From Kofleriaceae bacterium (GTDB lineage Bacteria; Myxococcota_A; Polyangia; Haliangiales; Haliangiaceae), in the NCBI GenBank assembly GCA_018058095.1, contig JAGPCO010000009.1, forward strand, positions 5,560 through 69,559: a stretch of 64,000 nt of DNA, read 5' to 3'. The notes below the pieces were generated by a model. That model was not told the DNA's origin, made no database searches, and saw only the letters and a program-made list of their open reading frames with translations. A program made the translations under genes and the position numbers. This document shows, in pieces, positions 1 through 8,664 of this stretch (its first letter is position 1; each line of letters opens with the position of its first letter).

Positions 1-233
1 GGCGTCTCCAGCGCGGCCGCGTTGAGGTCGTCGATGTCCCGCACCATGTCGCTGGCGTCGGCCAGGGCCACCAGCAGCGGCAGGTCGGCGGGGTAGGCCG
101 CGGCCAGCTCCTCGGCCACCGGCAGCGGCTCGGCCGCGACGGCGGCGGCCTCGAGCTCGCCGTCGTCGGCCAGGCGCGCGACCTTGGCCGCGGCGCGGTC
201 GATACGCCCGCGGGTCCACCAGCCCTCCAGCAT
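1..233 (-). CDS. Hypothetical protein, 5' part only
   Basis: The first 77 codons of a minus-strand gene are visible. It begins with ATG at 233 and runs off the left edge with no stop. The peptide starts MLEGWWTRGRIDRAAAKVAR and is Ala/Glu/Asp-rich and probably helical, with no signal peptide or membrane segment. The composition would suit a helical-repeat protein such as HEAT or TPR, but I recognise no family. It is divergent from the lipoprotein gene starting at 293; about 59 bases separate the two starts and must hold both promoters. Confidence 0.6.
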   Translation of the reverse strand, partial: MLEGWWTRGRIDRAAAKVARLADDGELEAAAVAAEPLPVAEELAAAYPADLPLLVALADASDMVRDIDDLNAAALET

Positions 234-292
234 GAGGCCGAGCCTACCGCGACCTGGGCCGCGACGAGCTACACTCCGGCCCGGAGGTCACC

Positions 293-2047
293 ATGCGTGT
301 CGCCATGCTCGCCCTGGGTTCGATGCTGCTTGCCGGGTGTGGGGGTGGTGGCGGCAGCGGCGACGCCGCCGGCGGCGATGGCGACGGCGGCGGCGTGCCG
401 GCCGACGCCGCGCCGCCACCACCACCCTGCCCCGACCCGCCGGTCGCGCCGGGGCCCGATGGCGTCACGCCGGGCACGATGAGCCTGCCGCACCCGACCC
501 TGCACCACCTGACCATCGAGTGGCCGTACCAGGGTGACCCCGACGGCGACGCCACCACCACCGTGCGCTTCCGCGCCGACGGCGGCGAGTGGCGCCAGGG
601 CGCGCCGCTGTTTCGCGCCCCGGCCGGCGCGGTCGCCGGCAAGAGCTGGGGCGATCGCTTCGCCGGCAGCCTGTTCGCGCTAGCGCCCGACACCGGCTAC
701 GAGGTCGAGGTGACGATGCGCGACCCCGACGGCGGCTGCGCGCTGGCCACGCTGACCACCCGGACCCGGCCGGTGCCGGCGCCGATGCCAGGCGCCCCGG
801 TGGTGGCGGTGACCCCGGCCAACCTGAGCGCGGCGCTGGGCGCGGCCCAGCCCGGGCAGATCCTCGAGCTGGCGGCCGGCAGCTACCCTGGCTTCACCGT
901 CGCCGTCGATGGCGCGGCCGGCCAGCCGCTGGTGATCCGCGCCGCCGCCGGCGCCACCGCGGCCATCGGCGGCGACGTCCGCCTCGACGGCCGCCAGCAC
1001 GTGCACGTGGTCGGCCTGACCATCACCGGCAAGATCAAGTTCAACGACGGCCGCGACCTGGCCATCGTCGGCAACACGATCACCACGACCGAGGACGGCA
1101 TCACCACCAAGACCCGGGCCGAGCGGGCCTACATCGCCGACAACGTGGTGACCGGGCCGACGGCGTGGAACGAGGCCGCGCTCGGCGTCAGCGGCGCCAA
1201 CGTCGGCGAGGGCATCGAGGTGACCGGGCCCGGTCACGTCATCCTGCACAACCGGGTGCGCGGCTTCCGCGACTGCGTGTCGCTGCTGGAGGACAGCAAC
1301 GCCGACGAGCAGGTCGCGATCGACATCGTCGGCAACGACCTGTCGGAGTGCGCCGACGACGGCGTCGAGGCCGACTTCTGCGCCCACGACTGCCGGGTGG
1401 TCGGCAACCGGCTGACCAACACCTTCATCGCCCTCAGCTCGCAGCCGGGCCTGGGCGGGCCGACCTACTTCGTGCGCAACGTCGTCGCCAACACGCTCTT
1501 GACCGCCTTCAAGCTGCAGCGCGGCTCGATCGGCGACGTGCTGGTGAACAACACCGTGGTCAAGCGGGGTGATGCGTTCGGGGTGTTCACCACCGACGTG
1601 TTCAGCCGGGTCTGGGCTCGCAACAACCTGTTCCTGGGCGGCGCCGGCGGCAGCTACGGCGGCTACGACATCGGCGACGGCGCGGTGATCGAGCTGCGCG
1701 CGCTCGACGTCGCCACCAGCTCGCTCGACCACGACGGCTACGGCTCGAGCGCCGGCTTCGCCGGCCGCTTCGGCCCGATCGCCTTCTCCAGCCTGGCCGA
1801 GCTGCGGGCCATGACCAGCGAGGCCCACGCGGTCGAGGTCACGCCCGCGGTGTTCGCGACCCCGAGCTCGCCGCCGGCGTCGCCGTTCCCGTCGATCACT
1901 CCGCCCGACCTGCGCCTGGCGCCGGGCGGCGCCGCCATCGACGTCGGCCAGGTCATCCCCAACCTGGCCGACGGCCACGTCGGGGCCGCACCCGACCTGG
2001 GCGCGTACGAGCTGGGCGCCGCTCTGCCGGCCTACGGTCCGCGCTGA
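293..2047 (+). CDS. Right-handed parallel beta-helix lipoprotein
   Basis: 584 residues. The N-terminus is a lipoprotein signal (MRVAMLALGSMLLAGC, lipobox LAGC) followed by a Gly/Asp-rich linker. Residues of about 60-160 look like a fibronectin-III-type beta domain (RFRADGGEWRQG, LAPDTGYEVEV). From about 175 on there are repeated short strands with Asn/Gly turns (HVHVVGLTITG, LAIVGNTITTTEDG, VVGNRLTNTFIAL), the pattern of pectate-lyase-like right-handed beta helices (NosD/PbH1 class). The ATG at 293 follows a good ribosome site (GGAGG at about 282). Such proteins often bind or cleave polysaccharide, but I see no diagnostic catalytic motif, so the substrate is unknown. It is probably an outer-membrane surface lipoprotein. 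Confidence 0.8.
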   Translation: MRVAMLALGSMLLAGCGGGGGSGDAAGGDGDGGGVPADAAPPPPPCPDPPVAPGPDGVTPGTMSLPHPTLHHLTIEWPYQGDPDGDATTTVRFRADGGEWRQGAPLFRAPAGAVAGKSWGDRFAGSLFALAPDTGYEVEVTMRDPDGGCALATLTTRTRPVPAPMPGAPVVAVTPANLSAALGAAQPGQILELAAGSYPGFTVAVDGAAGQPLVIRAAAGATAAIGGDVRLDGRQHVHVVGLTITGKIKFNDGRDLAIVGNTITTTEDGITTKTRAERAYIADNVVTGPTAWNEAALGVSGANVGEGIEVTGPGHVILHNRVRGFRDCVSLLEDSNADEQVAIDIVGNDLSECADDGVEADFCAHDCRVVGNRLTNTFIALSSQPGLGGPTYFVRNVVANTLLTAFKLQRGSIGDVLVNNTVVKRGDAFGVFTTDVFSRVWARNNLFLGGAGGSYGGYDIGDGAVIELRALDVATSSLDHDGYGSSAGFAGRFGPIAFSSLAELRAMTSEAHAVEVTPAVFATPSSPPASPFPSITPPDLRLAPGGAAIDVGQVIPNLADGHVGAAPDLGAYELGAALPAYGPR

Positions 2048-2170
2048 GGTCCTGCTTGGCGTCGACGTTGTTCGTCGTCGTGGTCGTGGACCTTGACGGC
2101 GACGGCGACGGCGACGTGGAGGTGGACGCCACCATTGACGAGCAGGTCGTTCTTCGTGAGCCTCGACGGC

Positions 2171-2965
2171 ATGTCGCACCAACCCTCGCGCCGCCTCGCC
2201 GACGTCGCCGTCCTCGCCCTGCTGCTCGCCGCCGGCGCCGCCGGGTGTGGGCGGCGCCCCGCCCCGGCCCCGACCACGCCGGCCGGCGAGGACGCGGCGA
2301 CCGGTGCCGCCACCAGCGCGGACGCGACAGCCGGACCGAGCGCGGGCGGGCGAGGCGACGCCGAGCAGGTCTGGCGCGCCACCGTACGCATCGACCCGCG
2401 CCCGGGCGGCAAGAAGTTCCAGGGCGTGTGGCTCGAGCTCGCCGACGGCCAGCGCTGGGTGATCGACTACCGACCGCGCGCGGTGTGGACCGACTTCGCC
2501 GACCGCCCGGTGCGGGTGACCGGCGGCTGCTACCTCCCGTTCGGCCAGGCCATCGCCGCCACCCACTTCCGCGTCGCCACCCTGGTGCCCGACACGGAGG
2601 CGCCCCGCCCCGAGGGCTGGCCGGTCGTCGCCGTCGGTCCGGACCGGCGTGAGGTGATGACCCTGATCGAGGTCACCGGCGCGGCCGGCACCAAGACCGC
2701 CGGCGAGGTCCACCTCGAGCTGGCCGACGAGCGCGGCCACCACTTCCTGCTGGCCGGCCACGATGGCGACCTGCCCGCCGTGGGGCTGCCGGTGCGTGTA
2801 CGCGTGCGCCCGGTCGAGCCGAGCCCGTACCAGGCCCGCCTGGGCGGCGCCTACCTGCACCTGCTCGGGCACGAGCCCACCACCTCGAGCCCCGAGCCGG
2901 ATCGCGACGAAGCGCAGTTCTGCCCACCGGTCGGGCCCGGCGCCGGCGCCCCGGCCCAGCCCTGA
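2171..2965 (+). CDS. Hypothetical lipoprotein
   Basis: 264 residues from the ATG at 2171. The start MSHQPSRRLADVAVLALLL leads into AAGAAGCG, a lipobox-like cysteine, which is why I prefer this start; a GTG at 2156 in the same frame is equally possible. The open frame further upstream runs through a GACGGC repeat (about 2095-2116) and is unlikely to be coding. The mature part has two similar halves (FQGVWLELADGQRWVIDY and GEVHLELADERGHHFLL), suggesting a duplicated beta-barrel or OB-like fold. I recognise no family. It lies between the beta-helix lipoprotein and htpG on the same strand, 124 bases after the former. Confidence 0.7.
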   Translation: MSHQPSRRLADVAVLALLLAAGAAGCGRRPAPAPTTPAGEDAATGAATSADATAGPSAGGRGDAEQVWRATVRIDPRPGGKKFQGVWLELADGQRWVIDYRPRAVWTDFADRPVRVTGGCYLPFGQAIAATHFRVATLVPDTEAPRPEGWPVVAVGPDRREVMTLIEVTGAAGTKTAGEVHLELADERGHHFLLAGHDGDLPAVGLPVRVRVRPVEPSPYQARLGGAYLHLLGHEPTTSSPEPDRDEAQFCPPVGPGAGAPAQP

Positions 2966-3041
2966 CCCCGCGCACGCGCCTGCCGGCCCCCGGCCTTGAC
3001 GACCGCCGCCTGGGTGGTTATCGCGGTGTCCGAGGACCGCC

Positions 3042-5006
3042 ATGACCAGCCCGACCACCGCAGCCGCCCCCAGCCCCGCCCCCGAGACCCGCGAGCTCCA
3101 GGCCGAGATCAAGCAGCTGCTCGATCTCATGGTCCACTCGCTCTACTCCAACCAGGACGTGTTCCTGCGCGAGCTGGTGTCGAACGCGTCCGACGCCCTC
3201 GACAAGCGCCGGTTCGCCCAGCTGACCGACACCAGCGTCGGCGGCGACGACGAGCTGGCCATCCGGCTCGAGCTCGACGAGGCGGCCCGGACCCTGGCGG
3301 TCATCGACAACGGCATCGGCATGACCCGCGACGAGGCGGCGCGCAACCTCGGCACCATCGCCCGCAGCGGCACCAAGGAGTTCCTGCAGTCCCTGCGCGA
3401 GGCCAGCGCCGCCGCCGCTGGTGGTGGCCCGGTGCCGCCCGAGCTCATCGGCCGCTTCGGCGTCGGGTTCTACGCCGCGTTCATGGTGGCCGATCGGGTC
3501 GAGGTGGTGACCCGGCGCGCCGGCACCGCCGAGGTGACCCGGTGGGCCTCGACCGGCGACGGCAGCTTCACCCTGACCAGCCTCGACGCCGGCGAGCGGC
3601 CCGGCCCTGGCACCACCGTGACCTTGCACCTCAAGCCGGCCGACGAGGAGCACGGCGTGCGCGACTACGCCCAGGAGCACGTCGTGCGCGACATCGTCCG
3701 CCGCTACTCCGACTTCGTCGGCTACCCCATCCGCACCGTGCGCCACAACGCGGCCGAGGGCGCGCCGGCCACCCCGAGCGAGCCGATCAACTCGATGCGG
3801 GCCATCTGGGACCGCAGCAAGGGCGAGGTCAGCGACGCCGAGTACCAGGAGTTCTACCGCCACGTCAGCCACGACTGGGCGCCGCCGCTGCGTACGGTGC
3901 CGGTCAAGATGGAGGGCACCGTCGAGGCCAACGCCCTCCTGTTCGTGCCGAGCAAGGCGCCGTTCGACCTGTACAGCCCGGAGATGAAGCGCGGCGTGCA
4001 GCTGTACGTGCGCCGGGTCTTCATCATGGACGAGTGCAAGGACCTGATGCCGTCGTGGCTGCGCTTCGTGCGCGGCGTGGTCGACGCCCACGACCTGTCG
4101 CTCAACGTGTCGCGCGAGCTGCTGCAGCGCGACCGCCAGATCGCCGTCATCCGCAAGCAGCTGGTCAAGAAGGTGCTGGGCTCGCTCGACGAGCTGCGCC
4201 AGGGCGACCTCGCGGCCTACCGCGGGTTCTGGGCCGAGCTCGGCCCGGTGCTCAAGGAGGGCCTGGTCGCGCCCGACGGCGGCGACGCCCGCGACAAGCT
4301 GCTCGACCTGGTGCTGGCGACGTCGACCGCCGGGGCCGAGCCGACCACCCTGGCCGACTACGTCGGCCGCATGAAGGAGGGCCAGGACGCCATCTACGTG
4401 CTGTCGGGCGCCTCGGCCAGCCAGGTCGCGGCCTCGCCGCTGCTCGAGGGCTTCCGCGCCCGCGGCCTCGAGGTGCTGCTGTTCTCCGACCCCATCGACG
4501 AGATCTGGCTCGACAACCAGCCGACCTACCAGGGCAAGCCGCTGCGGGCGATCGACCGCGCCGACGTGCCGGTCGGCCCGGCCGCCGAGCAGGCCGACGC
4601 CGCCGCCAAGCTCGACGACCAGCGGCGCGAGCTGGGCGATCTGTTGACGGCGCTGCGGGTCCACCTGCAGGACCAGATCAAGGAGGTCCGGCTGACCAAC
4701 CGCCTGACCACCTCGGCCGCCTGCCTGGTGTCCGACGAGCGCGACCCCAACCCGCGCATGATGAAGATCCTCGAGCAGTTCGGGCAGAAGCCGGAGCCGG
4801 TCAAGCGCATCCTCGAGATCAACCCCGAGCACCCGGCGGTGCGCGGCCTGCACGCGGTGTTCGCCGCCAGCAGCACCGATCCGCGCCTGCCGCTGATGGC
4901 CCGCCTGCTCATGGGCCAGGCCCAGCTGGCCGAGGGCACCGCCCTGACCGACCCGACCGCCTTCCGCGCTGCGCTCGACGAGCTGATGACCCGCGCGGTC
5001 GGCTAG
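3042..5006 (+). CDS. htpG: Chaperone protein HtpG (Hsp90)
   Basis: 654 residues, close to the usual 620-640 for bacterial Hsp90, with an extra Pro/Ala-rich start. The GHKL ATPase domain is clear: LYSNQDVFLRELVSNASDAL with the catalytic Glu and Asn, the nucleotide-binding loop DNGIGMT, and the lid and glycine motif GRFGVGFYAAFMV. The middle domain contains VDAHDLSLNVSRELLQ, including the Arg that contacts the gamma-phosphate in the family. The C-terminal dimerisation domain follows. It is an ATP-dependent cytosolic dimeric chaperone for client refolding under stress. The stop TAG (5004-5006) shares bases with the stop of the convergent gene at 5003. Confidence 0.97.
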   Translation: MTSPTTAAAPSPAPETRELQAEIKQLLDLMVHSLYSNQDVFLRELVSNASDALDKRRFAQLTDTSVGGDDELAIRLELDEAARTLAVIDNGIGMTRDEAARNLGTIARSGTKEFLQSLREASAAAAGGGPVPPELIGRFGVGFYAAFMVADRVEVVTRRAGTAEVTRWASTGDGSFTLTSLDAGERPGPGTTVTLHLKPADEEHGVRDYAQEHVVRDIVRRYSDFVGYPIRTVRHNAAEGAPATPSEPINSMRAIWDRSKGEVSDAEYQEFYRHVSHDWAPPLRTVPVKMEGTVEANALLFVPSKAPFDLYSPEMKRGVQLYVRRVFIMDECKDLMPSWLRFVRGVVDAHDLSLNVSRELLQRDRQIAVIRKQLVKKVLGSLDELRQGDLAAYRGFWAELGPVLKEGLVAPDGGDARDKLLDLVLATSTAGAEPTTLADYVGRMKEGQDAIYVLSGASASQVAASPLLEGFRARGLEVLLFSDPIDEIWLDNQPTYQGKPLRAIDRADVPVGPAAEQADAAAKLDDQRRELGDLLTALRVHLQDQIKEVRLTNRLTTSAACLVSDERDPNPRMMKILEQFGQKPEPVKRILEINPEHPAVRGLHAVFAASSTDPRLPLMARLLMGQAQLAEGTALTDPTAFRAALDELMTRAVG

Positions 5007-5608
5007 TCGCCGACGCGTGAGAAGGTCGCGCGCGCAACCGGGGCGCCACGGAGCTTCAGCGTGCCGATGAGGACACGGTAGGTGCCGGGCCTGACCGGCA
5101 CGATCGCCAGCTCGTGGGCTCGCACCGGCTCGGCCGCATACAGCGGCGTGGTGGGTGGATCCACCGGCAGGCGCGGGGTGGCGGCCCCGAAGCACGCGGG
5201 GTCGAGCTGGTCAGTCTCGGCGCCGACCTCGGGCGTCGCGTTGTAGGCGATGGCGACCACGACCGCGCCTGACGGAAACAGCAGCTCGTCCTCGTGCCAG
5301 ACGGCGTCGAGGCCGTCGCGCACGGCTTGTTGCACCCCGTCGAGGTCGGCCTCGAACCGCTCTGCCAGGGTCCAGCCGGTCCGCTTCATGGGCGCCAGCA
5401 AGGTCAGCGACGTCGCATCCTCGTCGACGAACACGTCTGGCGACGACAGCTGCAGATCGAAGATCAGCCCCTTGGCCGACTTGAACTTGGTGAACCCGTC
5501 GGACCCGTCCGGGCTGCCGGGCCAGCGCTTCATGGACACGAAGTCGCCGACGACCAGCGGGCTGGCCGAGGTCTCGTTGTAGTAGACGTGACCGACGTGG
5601 TTGAACAC
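5003..5608 (-). CDS. Hypothetical cytosolic protein
   Basis: 201 residues. The start is GTG at 5608, chosen because an exact Shine-Dalgarno (GAAGGAGG, 5613-5620) sits 4 bases upstream. There is no signal peptide or membrane span. Beta-rich segments (HVGHVYYNETSASPLVVGDF, AIVPVRPGTYRVLIGTLKL) and a Thr/Asp/Val-rich middle give no recognisable family. It is the last gene of the minus-strand run that begins with ccmE and lies 17 bases after the small membrane protein, so it may be co-transcribed with the Ccm operon without belonging to the pathway. Its stop codon overlaps that of htpG in a convergent CTAG. Confidence 0.7.
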   Translation of the reverse strand: MFNHVGHVYYNETSASPLVVGDFVSMKRWPGSPDGSDGFTKFKSAKGLIFDLQLSSPDVFVDEDATSLTLLAPMKRTGWTLAERFEADLDGVQQAVRDGLDAVWHEDELLFPSGAVVVAIAYNATPEVGAETDQLDPACFGAATPRLPVDPPTTPLYAAEPVRAHELAIVPVRPGTYRVLIGTLKLRGAPVARATFSRVGD

Positions 5609-5624
5609 CCACCCTCCTTCGAGC

Positions 5625-5807
5625 CTACTTGTCGTCGGCCTTGGCGGCGCGACGGGCCTCGCGCTCGGCCCGGACCTTGGCCCGCTCCTCGTCGCGGCGG
5701 CGCTCGAGATCGTAGGCGTTGCGGGCGGCGCGGGCGCCGAGGATGAAGCCGAGGAACATGCCGACGGCGATCGCGCCCGGGATGAACAGGATGTGACCCG
5801 AGGTCAC
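5625..5807 (-). CDS. Small single-span membrane protein in Ccm operon
   Basis: 60 residues starting at GTG 5807, whose last two bases overlap the TGA of the preceding gene (GTGA). That translational-coupling arrangement decides the start. The peptide has one transmembrane helix (about residues 6-25, ILFIPGAIAVGMFLGFILGA) followed by a highly charged Arg/Glu/Lys helical tail, probably a cytoplasmic coiled coil. The size and topology resemble small CcmD-like accessory subunits, but a stronger CcmD candidate lies directly upstream. A role in anchoring or stabilising the CcmABC complex is inference from position only. Confidence 0.65.
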   Translation of the reverse strand: MTSGHILFIPGAIAVGMFLGFILGARAARNAYDLERRRDEERAKVRAEREARRAAKADDK

Positions 5808-6388
5808 GGCTTGGCCTCGGCCGTCGCCAGCTGCTTGGCCAGCCGGTCGATCTCGGCGCGCAGGCGCTGCTGCCGCCGCCACAGGCCGAACAGGAAGCCG
5901 ACCGCGGCCAGCCACATCGCCGCGTAGGCGAGGATGACGTGGCGCTCGTTCTTGGCGATGGCCGCGCCCCGCTTCTGGTGGTCGAAGAAGGTCTGCTGGT
6001 TGATGGTGCGGATGATCTGGCCGGCGAAGTCGGGGTTGGCGTTCATCGCGTCGGCGCAGACCTGGCGCAGCTGCTCGGGGCGCCCGGTGCGCGGATCGGG
6101 CAGCGGCGCCGGCGGCGCGGGTGGCACCGGGTCGGCCGGGCGAATCCCCGGCGCCGGGTCGCCCGGCGATGGGTTGACCGGCACCCGGTACGACGGGTCG
6201 ACCGGCGCCGGCGCGCTGTCAGCGACAGGCGCGGCGCTGCCGGCCGACGGGGCCGCGCTGCCGGCCGACGGAGCGGCGCTACCGGCGGCGGGCGCCGGCT
6301 GTGCCGCGGCCGGGCCAGCCAGCGCGAGGACCAGGGCCAGGCCGAGGCCAAGGCCCAGGGTGCGGGGAGACGAGGTCGCGGTCTGCAT
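5804..6388 (-). CDS. CcmD-like protein with long periplasmic extension
   Basis: 194 residues from ATG 6388. An N-terminal signal sequence (LGLGLGLALVLALAGPAAAQ) is followed by a low-complexity Ala/Ser/Pro region with three SAAPSAG-type repeats. A short conserved-looking stretch (RQVCADAMNANPDFAGQIIR) comes next. Near the C-terminus is a single membrane helix with a basic coiled tail (HVILAYAAMWLAAVGFLFGL, then WRRQQRLRAEIDRL). That tail matches the pattern of CcmD, the small subunit that helps release holo-CcmE from the CcmABC exporter. CcmD is normally about 50-70 residues, so the periplasmic N-terminal half is an addition. It lies 14 bases after ccmC, and its stop overlaps the next start. 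The family call is inference from pattern and position. Confidence 0.65.
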   Translation of the reverse strand: MQTATSSPRTLGLGLGLALVLALAGPAAAQPAPAAGSAAPSAGSAAPSAGSAAPVADSAPAPVDPSYRVPVNPSPGDPAPGIRPADPVPPAPPAPLPDPRTGRPEQLRQVCADAMNANPDFAGQIIRTINQQTFFDHQKRGAAIAKNERHVILAYAAMWLAAVGFLFGLWRRQQRLRAEIDRLAKQLATAEAKP

Positions 6389-6402
6389 GGTCTTGGACGT
6401 CC

Positions 6403-7116
6403 TCACGTGAGCACCCCGGCGTCGAGCCCGCGTTCGCGCAGCTCGCGCAGCTGCCGCTCGGCCCGGGCGGCGCCGACGCGGCTGATCATCAGGAGCAGGA
6501 ACCAGCACAGGAAGGTCACGACCGACAGCCAGAACCACGGCTTCATCGCCGGGTCGAGCGTGGCGACGTTGCCCTTGCTGCCGGCCTGCGGGTGGCGGTC
6601 GCTCTTGTCGACCATGATGTAGATGAACGGGATGAGGACCGAGGCGAACACCGCCAGGCCGGCCGCCATCCGCTCCGAGCCGAGGCCGGCGAAGCGGCGC
6701 ACCATGACGTAGCCGACCAGGGTCAGCCACAGGAGCAGTGACATGGTCAGGCGCTTCTCCCAGCTCCACCAGATGTCCCACGCCGCCTTGGCCCAGATCG
6801 AGCCGGTCACGAGCACGACCAGGCCGAACACCGCGGCGACCTCGGCCGCGGCCAGGGCGACGTCGTCCCAGCGCGGGTCGCGCTGCTTGAGGTAGCCGAC
6901 CGAGGCGATGCCACACACGAACACGCCGAGGAACAGCATGAAGGCGTGGGCGACGTGGAAGTAGAAGATCTTCTGGTTGAAGAACAGCCCGCCGATGACG
7001 TTGCCGAGAGGATCCGTGTTGACCTGGAGCGGGGCGCGTACGAACACGCCCCACACCGCCACCACCAGGCCGACGGCGGCGAGCACGGACAGGAGGGGGA
7101 CGGCGGCGCGCTTCAT
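6403..7116 (-). CDS. ccmC: Haem transport protein CcmC
   Basis: 237 residues from ATG 7116, which overlaps the ccmB stop as ATGA; a longer frame upstream lies inside ccmB and is rejected. Six hydrophobic helices surround the family's tryptophan-rich periplasmic motif (WDIWWSWEKRLTMSLLLW). Conserved periplasmic His residues that ligate haem are expected at IFYFHVAHAFMLFLG and near IYIMVDKSDRHPQ. CcmC binds haem b and loads it onto CcmE as part of the CcmABCD complex in the inner membrane. A C-terminal basic tail (SRVGAARAERQLRELRERG) replaces the usual short end. Confidence 0.93.
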   Translation of the reverse strand: MKRAAVPLLSVLAAVGLVVAVWGVFVRAPLQVNTDPLGNVIGGLFFNQKIFYFHVAHAFMLFLGVFVCGIASVGYLKQRDPRWDDVALAAAEVAAVFGLVVLVTGSIWAKAAWDIWWSWEKRLTMSLLLWLTLVGYVMVRRFAGLGSERMAAGLAVFASVLIPFIYIMVDKSDRHPQAGSKGNVATLDPAMKPWFWLSVVTFLCWFLLLMISRVGAARAERQLRELRERGLDAGVLT

Positions 7117-7796
7117 TCGATCACCAGGCTCTCGAAGGTCCACAGCGAGACTACCAGGAACACCGCGTCGTAGATTCCCAGGAAGCGGATCCAGTACCAG
7201 GCCGCGGCCGGATCACCCTCGGGCAGCCGCAACATGGCCGCGGCCGCGTTGGTGCCGCTGATGAACAGCGGGATGAGCAGCGGGAACAGCACGACCGGTA
7301 GCAGCACGTCGCGGCTGCGCACCTTGAGCAGCGAGGCCGCGAACACCGTGCCGACCAGGGCGAAGCCGACCGCGCCGAGCACGACCGAGACCAGCATCGG
7401 CCCCGGGTGGCGGAACACGTCGGCGCCGACGAACAGGGCCAGGAGCGGCAGGGCGACCGCGGCCACCACCAGCACCAGCACGGTCATGGCCGCGGCCTTG
7501 CCGAGGAACACCGCCAGGCGCGGCACCGGCGCCAGCAGAAGGGCGCGCATGGTGTCGTTCTCGCGCTCGCGGTCGAACGCCCGGCCCAGGCCGATGACCC
7601 CGGCGAAGGCCAGGGTGACCCACAACATGCCCGGGGCGGCGCCGGCGACCAGGCGCGGGTTGGGCGGGAAGGCGATGGCGAACACCACCACCAGCAGGCC
7701 GGCGAAGAAGGCCATCGTGTAGATGATCTCCTTGGTCCGGACCTCGACCATGAGGTCCTTCCAGGCCACCCGGGCGGCGTGGCGGACCAGGCTCAC
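7113..7796 (-). CDS. ccmB: Haem exporter protein CcmB
   Basis: 227 residues, the family's normal length, with six hydrophobic segments. The N-terminal cytoplasmic helix WKDLMVEVRTKEIIYTMAFF, the loop ERENDTMRALLLAPVPR and the helix end VRSRDVLLPVVLFPLLIPLF are characteristic CcmB signatures. It is the membrane subunit paired with the ATPase CcmA; together they use ATP to release haem-loaded CcmE from CcmC. The start GTG at 7796 is followed by a typical N-terminus; an in-frame ATG at 7751 would cut into the conserved helix. About 120 bases separate it from the ccmA stop, the loosest junction in this part of the operon. Confidence 0.95.
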   Translation of the reverse strand: MSLVRHAARVAWKDLMVEVRTKEIIYTMAFFAGLLVVVFAIAFPPNPRLVAGAAPGMLWVTLAFAGVIGLGRAFDRERENDTMRALLLAPVPRLAVFLGKAAAMTVLVLVVAAVALPLLALFVGADVFRHPGPMLVSVVLGAVGFALVGTVFAASLLKVRSRDVLLPVVLFPLLIPLFISGTNAAAAMLRLPEGDPAAAWYWIRFLGIYDAVFLVVSLWTFESLVIE

Positions 7797-7919
7797 GGTG
7801 CCCCGTCGCGACGCGCCATCGGCGTCACCGGGGGCCGTCCGTGCTCGTGACCTGACGCCATGCCCGCCGCATTGTGCGCCGGGCCGCGCCAGGCCCGCAA
7901 CTTCGCGCCGGTCCTCCGC

Positions 7920-8651
7920 TCACTGCGCGAACCGGTGGTAGAGGTCCTTGAGCTCGTCGTAGCCGAAGCCGGGGGTGCCCGCCTCGCGCCGCTGGTCGAG
8001 CACCAGCGCGCCGCCGCGCAGCACCGCGACGTGGTCGGTCACCCCGGCGATGGCCTCGAGGTCGTGGGTGACGACGACGATGATGGCGCCGCCGGCGCGC
8101 AGCGAGGCCAGGCGCTGACCCAGGCTGATCGCGCCGTCGCGATCGAGGCCGGTGAAGGGCTCGTCGAGGAGGAGCAGGGTCGGCCGCGGCAGCAGCGCCC
8201 GGGCCAATGACAGGCGCTGCCACATGCCACGCGAGTAGGTCCGGGCCGGCCGGGTCCGTGCCGCCGGCTCGAGCCCGACCTCGTCGAGCAGCTCGGTGAT
8301 CCGGCGGTCGACGTCAGCCGCCGGCAGGTCGTACAGGCCGGCGAAGAAGCGCAGGTTCTCGACCGCGTCGAGCTCGCCGTAACACAGCGAGGCATGGGCC
8401 AGCACGCCGATGTCGCGCCGCAGGTCGTCGCCGACCTCGACCGGCTGGCCGCCGGCCTGGTAGTGCACCTCGCCGCTGCTGGCGCGGACCAGCGTCGACA
8501 CGATGCCGAGCAGCGTGGTCTTGCCGGCGCCGTTGTGGCCGAGCAGGGCGCACACCGACCCGGCGCGCAGCTCGAGGCTGACCGCGGCCAGCGCGCGCTG
8601 CTCGCCGAAGCGCTTGACCAGCTTGTCGGTCCGGACCAGGTCGAGCGGCAC
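7920..8651 (-). CDS. ccmA: Haem exporter ATP-binding protein CcmA
   Basis: 243 residues. ABC ATPase with Walker [10 protein letters not shown] (about 38-46), an ABC signature region [16 protein letters not shown] in which the canonical LSGGQ is degenerate, Walker B LLLLDEP followed by FTGLDRDG, and a switch His (VVTHD). The divergent signature and the immediate pairing with ccmB and ccmC identify it as CcmA, not a generic transporter ATPase. It powers release of holo-CcmE. The start is GTG at 8651, 13 bases after the stop of the large exported protein upstream. The C-terminal tail ([13 protein letters not shown]) is not recognised. Confidence 0.94.
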   Translation of the reverse strand: MPLDLVRTDKLVKRFGEQRALAAVSLELRAGSVCALLGHNGAGKTTLLGIVSTLVRASSGEVHYQAGGQPVEVGDDLRRDIGVLAHASLCYGELDAVENLRFFAGLYDLPAADVDRRITELLDEVGLEPAARTRPARTYSRGMWQRLSLARALLPRPTLLLLDEPFTGLDRDGAISLGQRLASLRAGGAIIVVVTHDLEAIAGVTDHVAVLRGGALVLDQRREAGTPGFGYDELKDLYHRFAQ

Positions 8652-8664
8652 GTCGGGTCTCGCG

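Noticed and set aside
680-3130. 816-residue minus-strand open frame opposite the first lipoproteins and htpG
   Set aside because: Arg/Gly/Ala/Pro-rich translation with no domain; it is the mirror of strongly supported plus-strand genes in high-G+C DNA.
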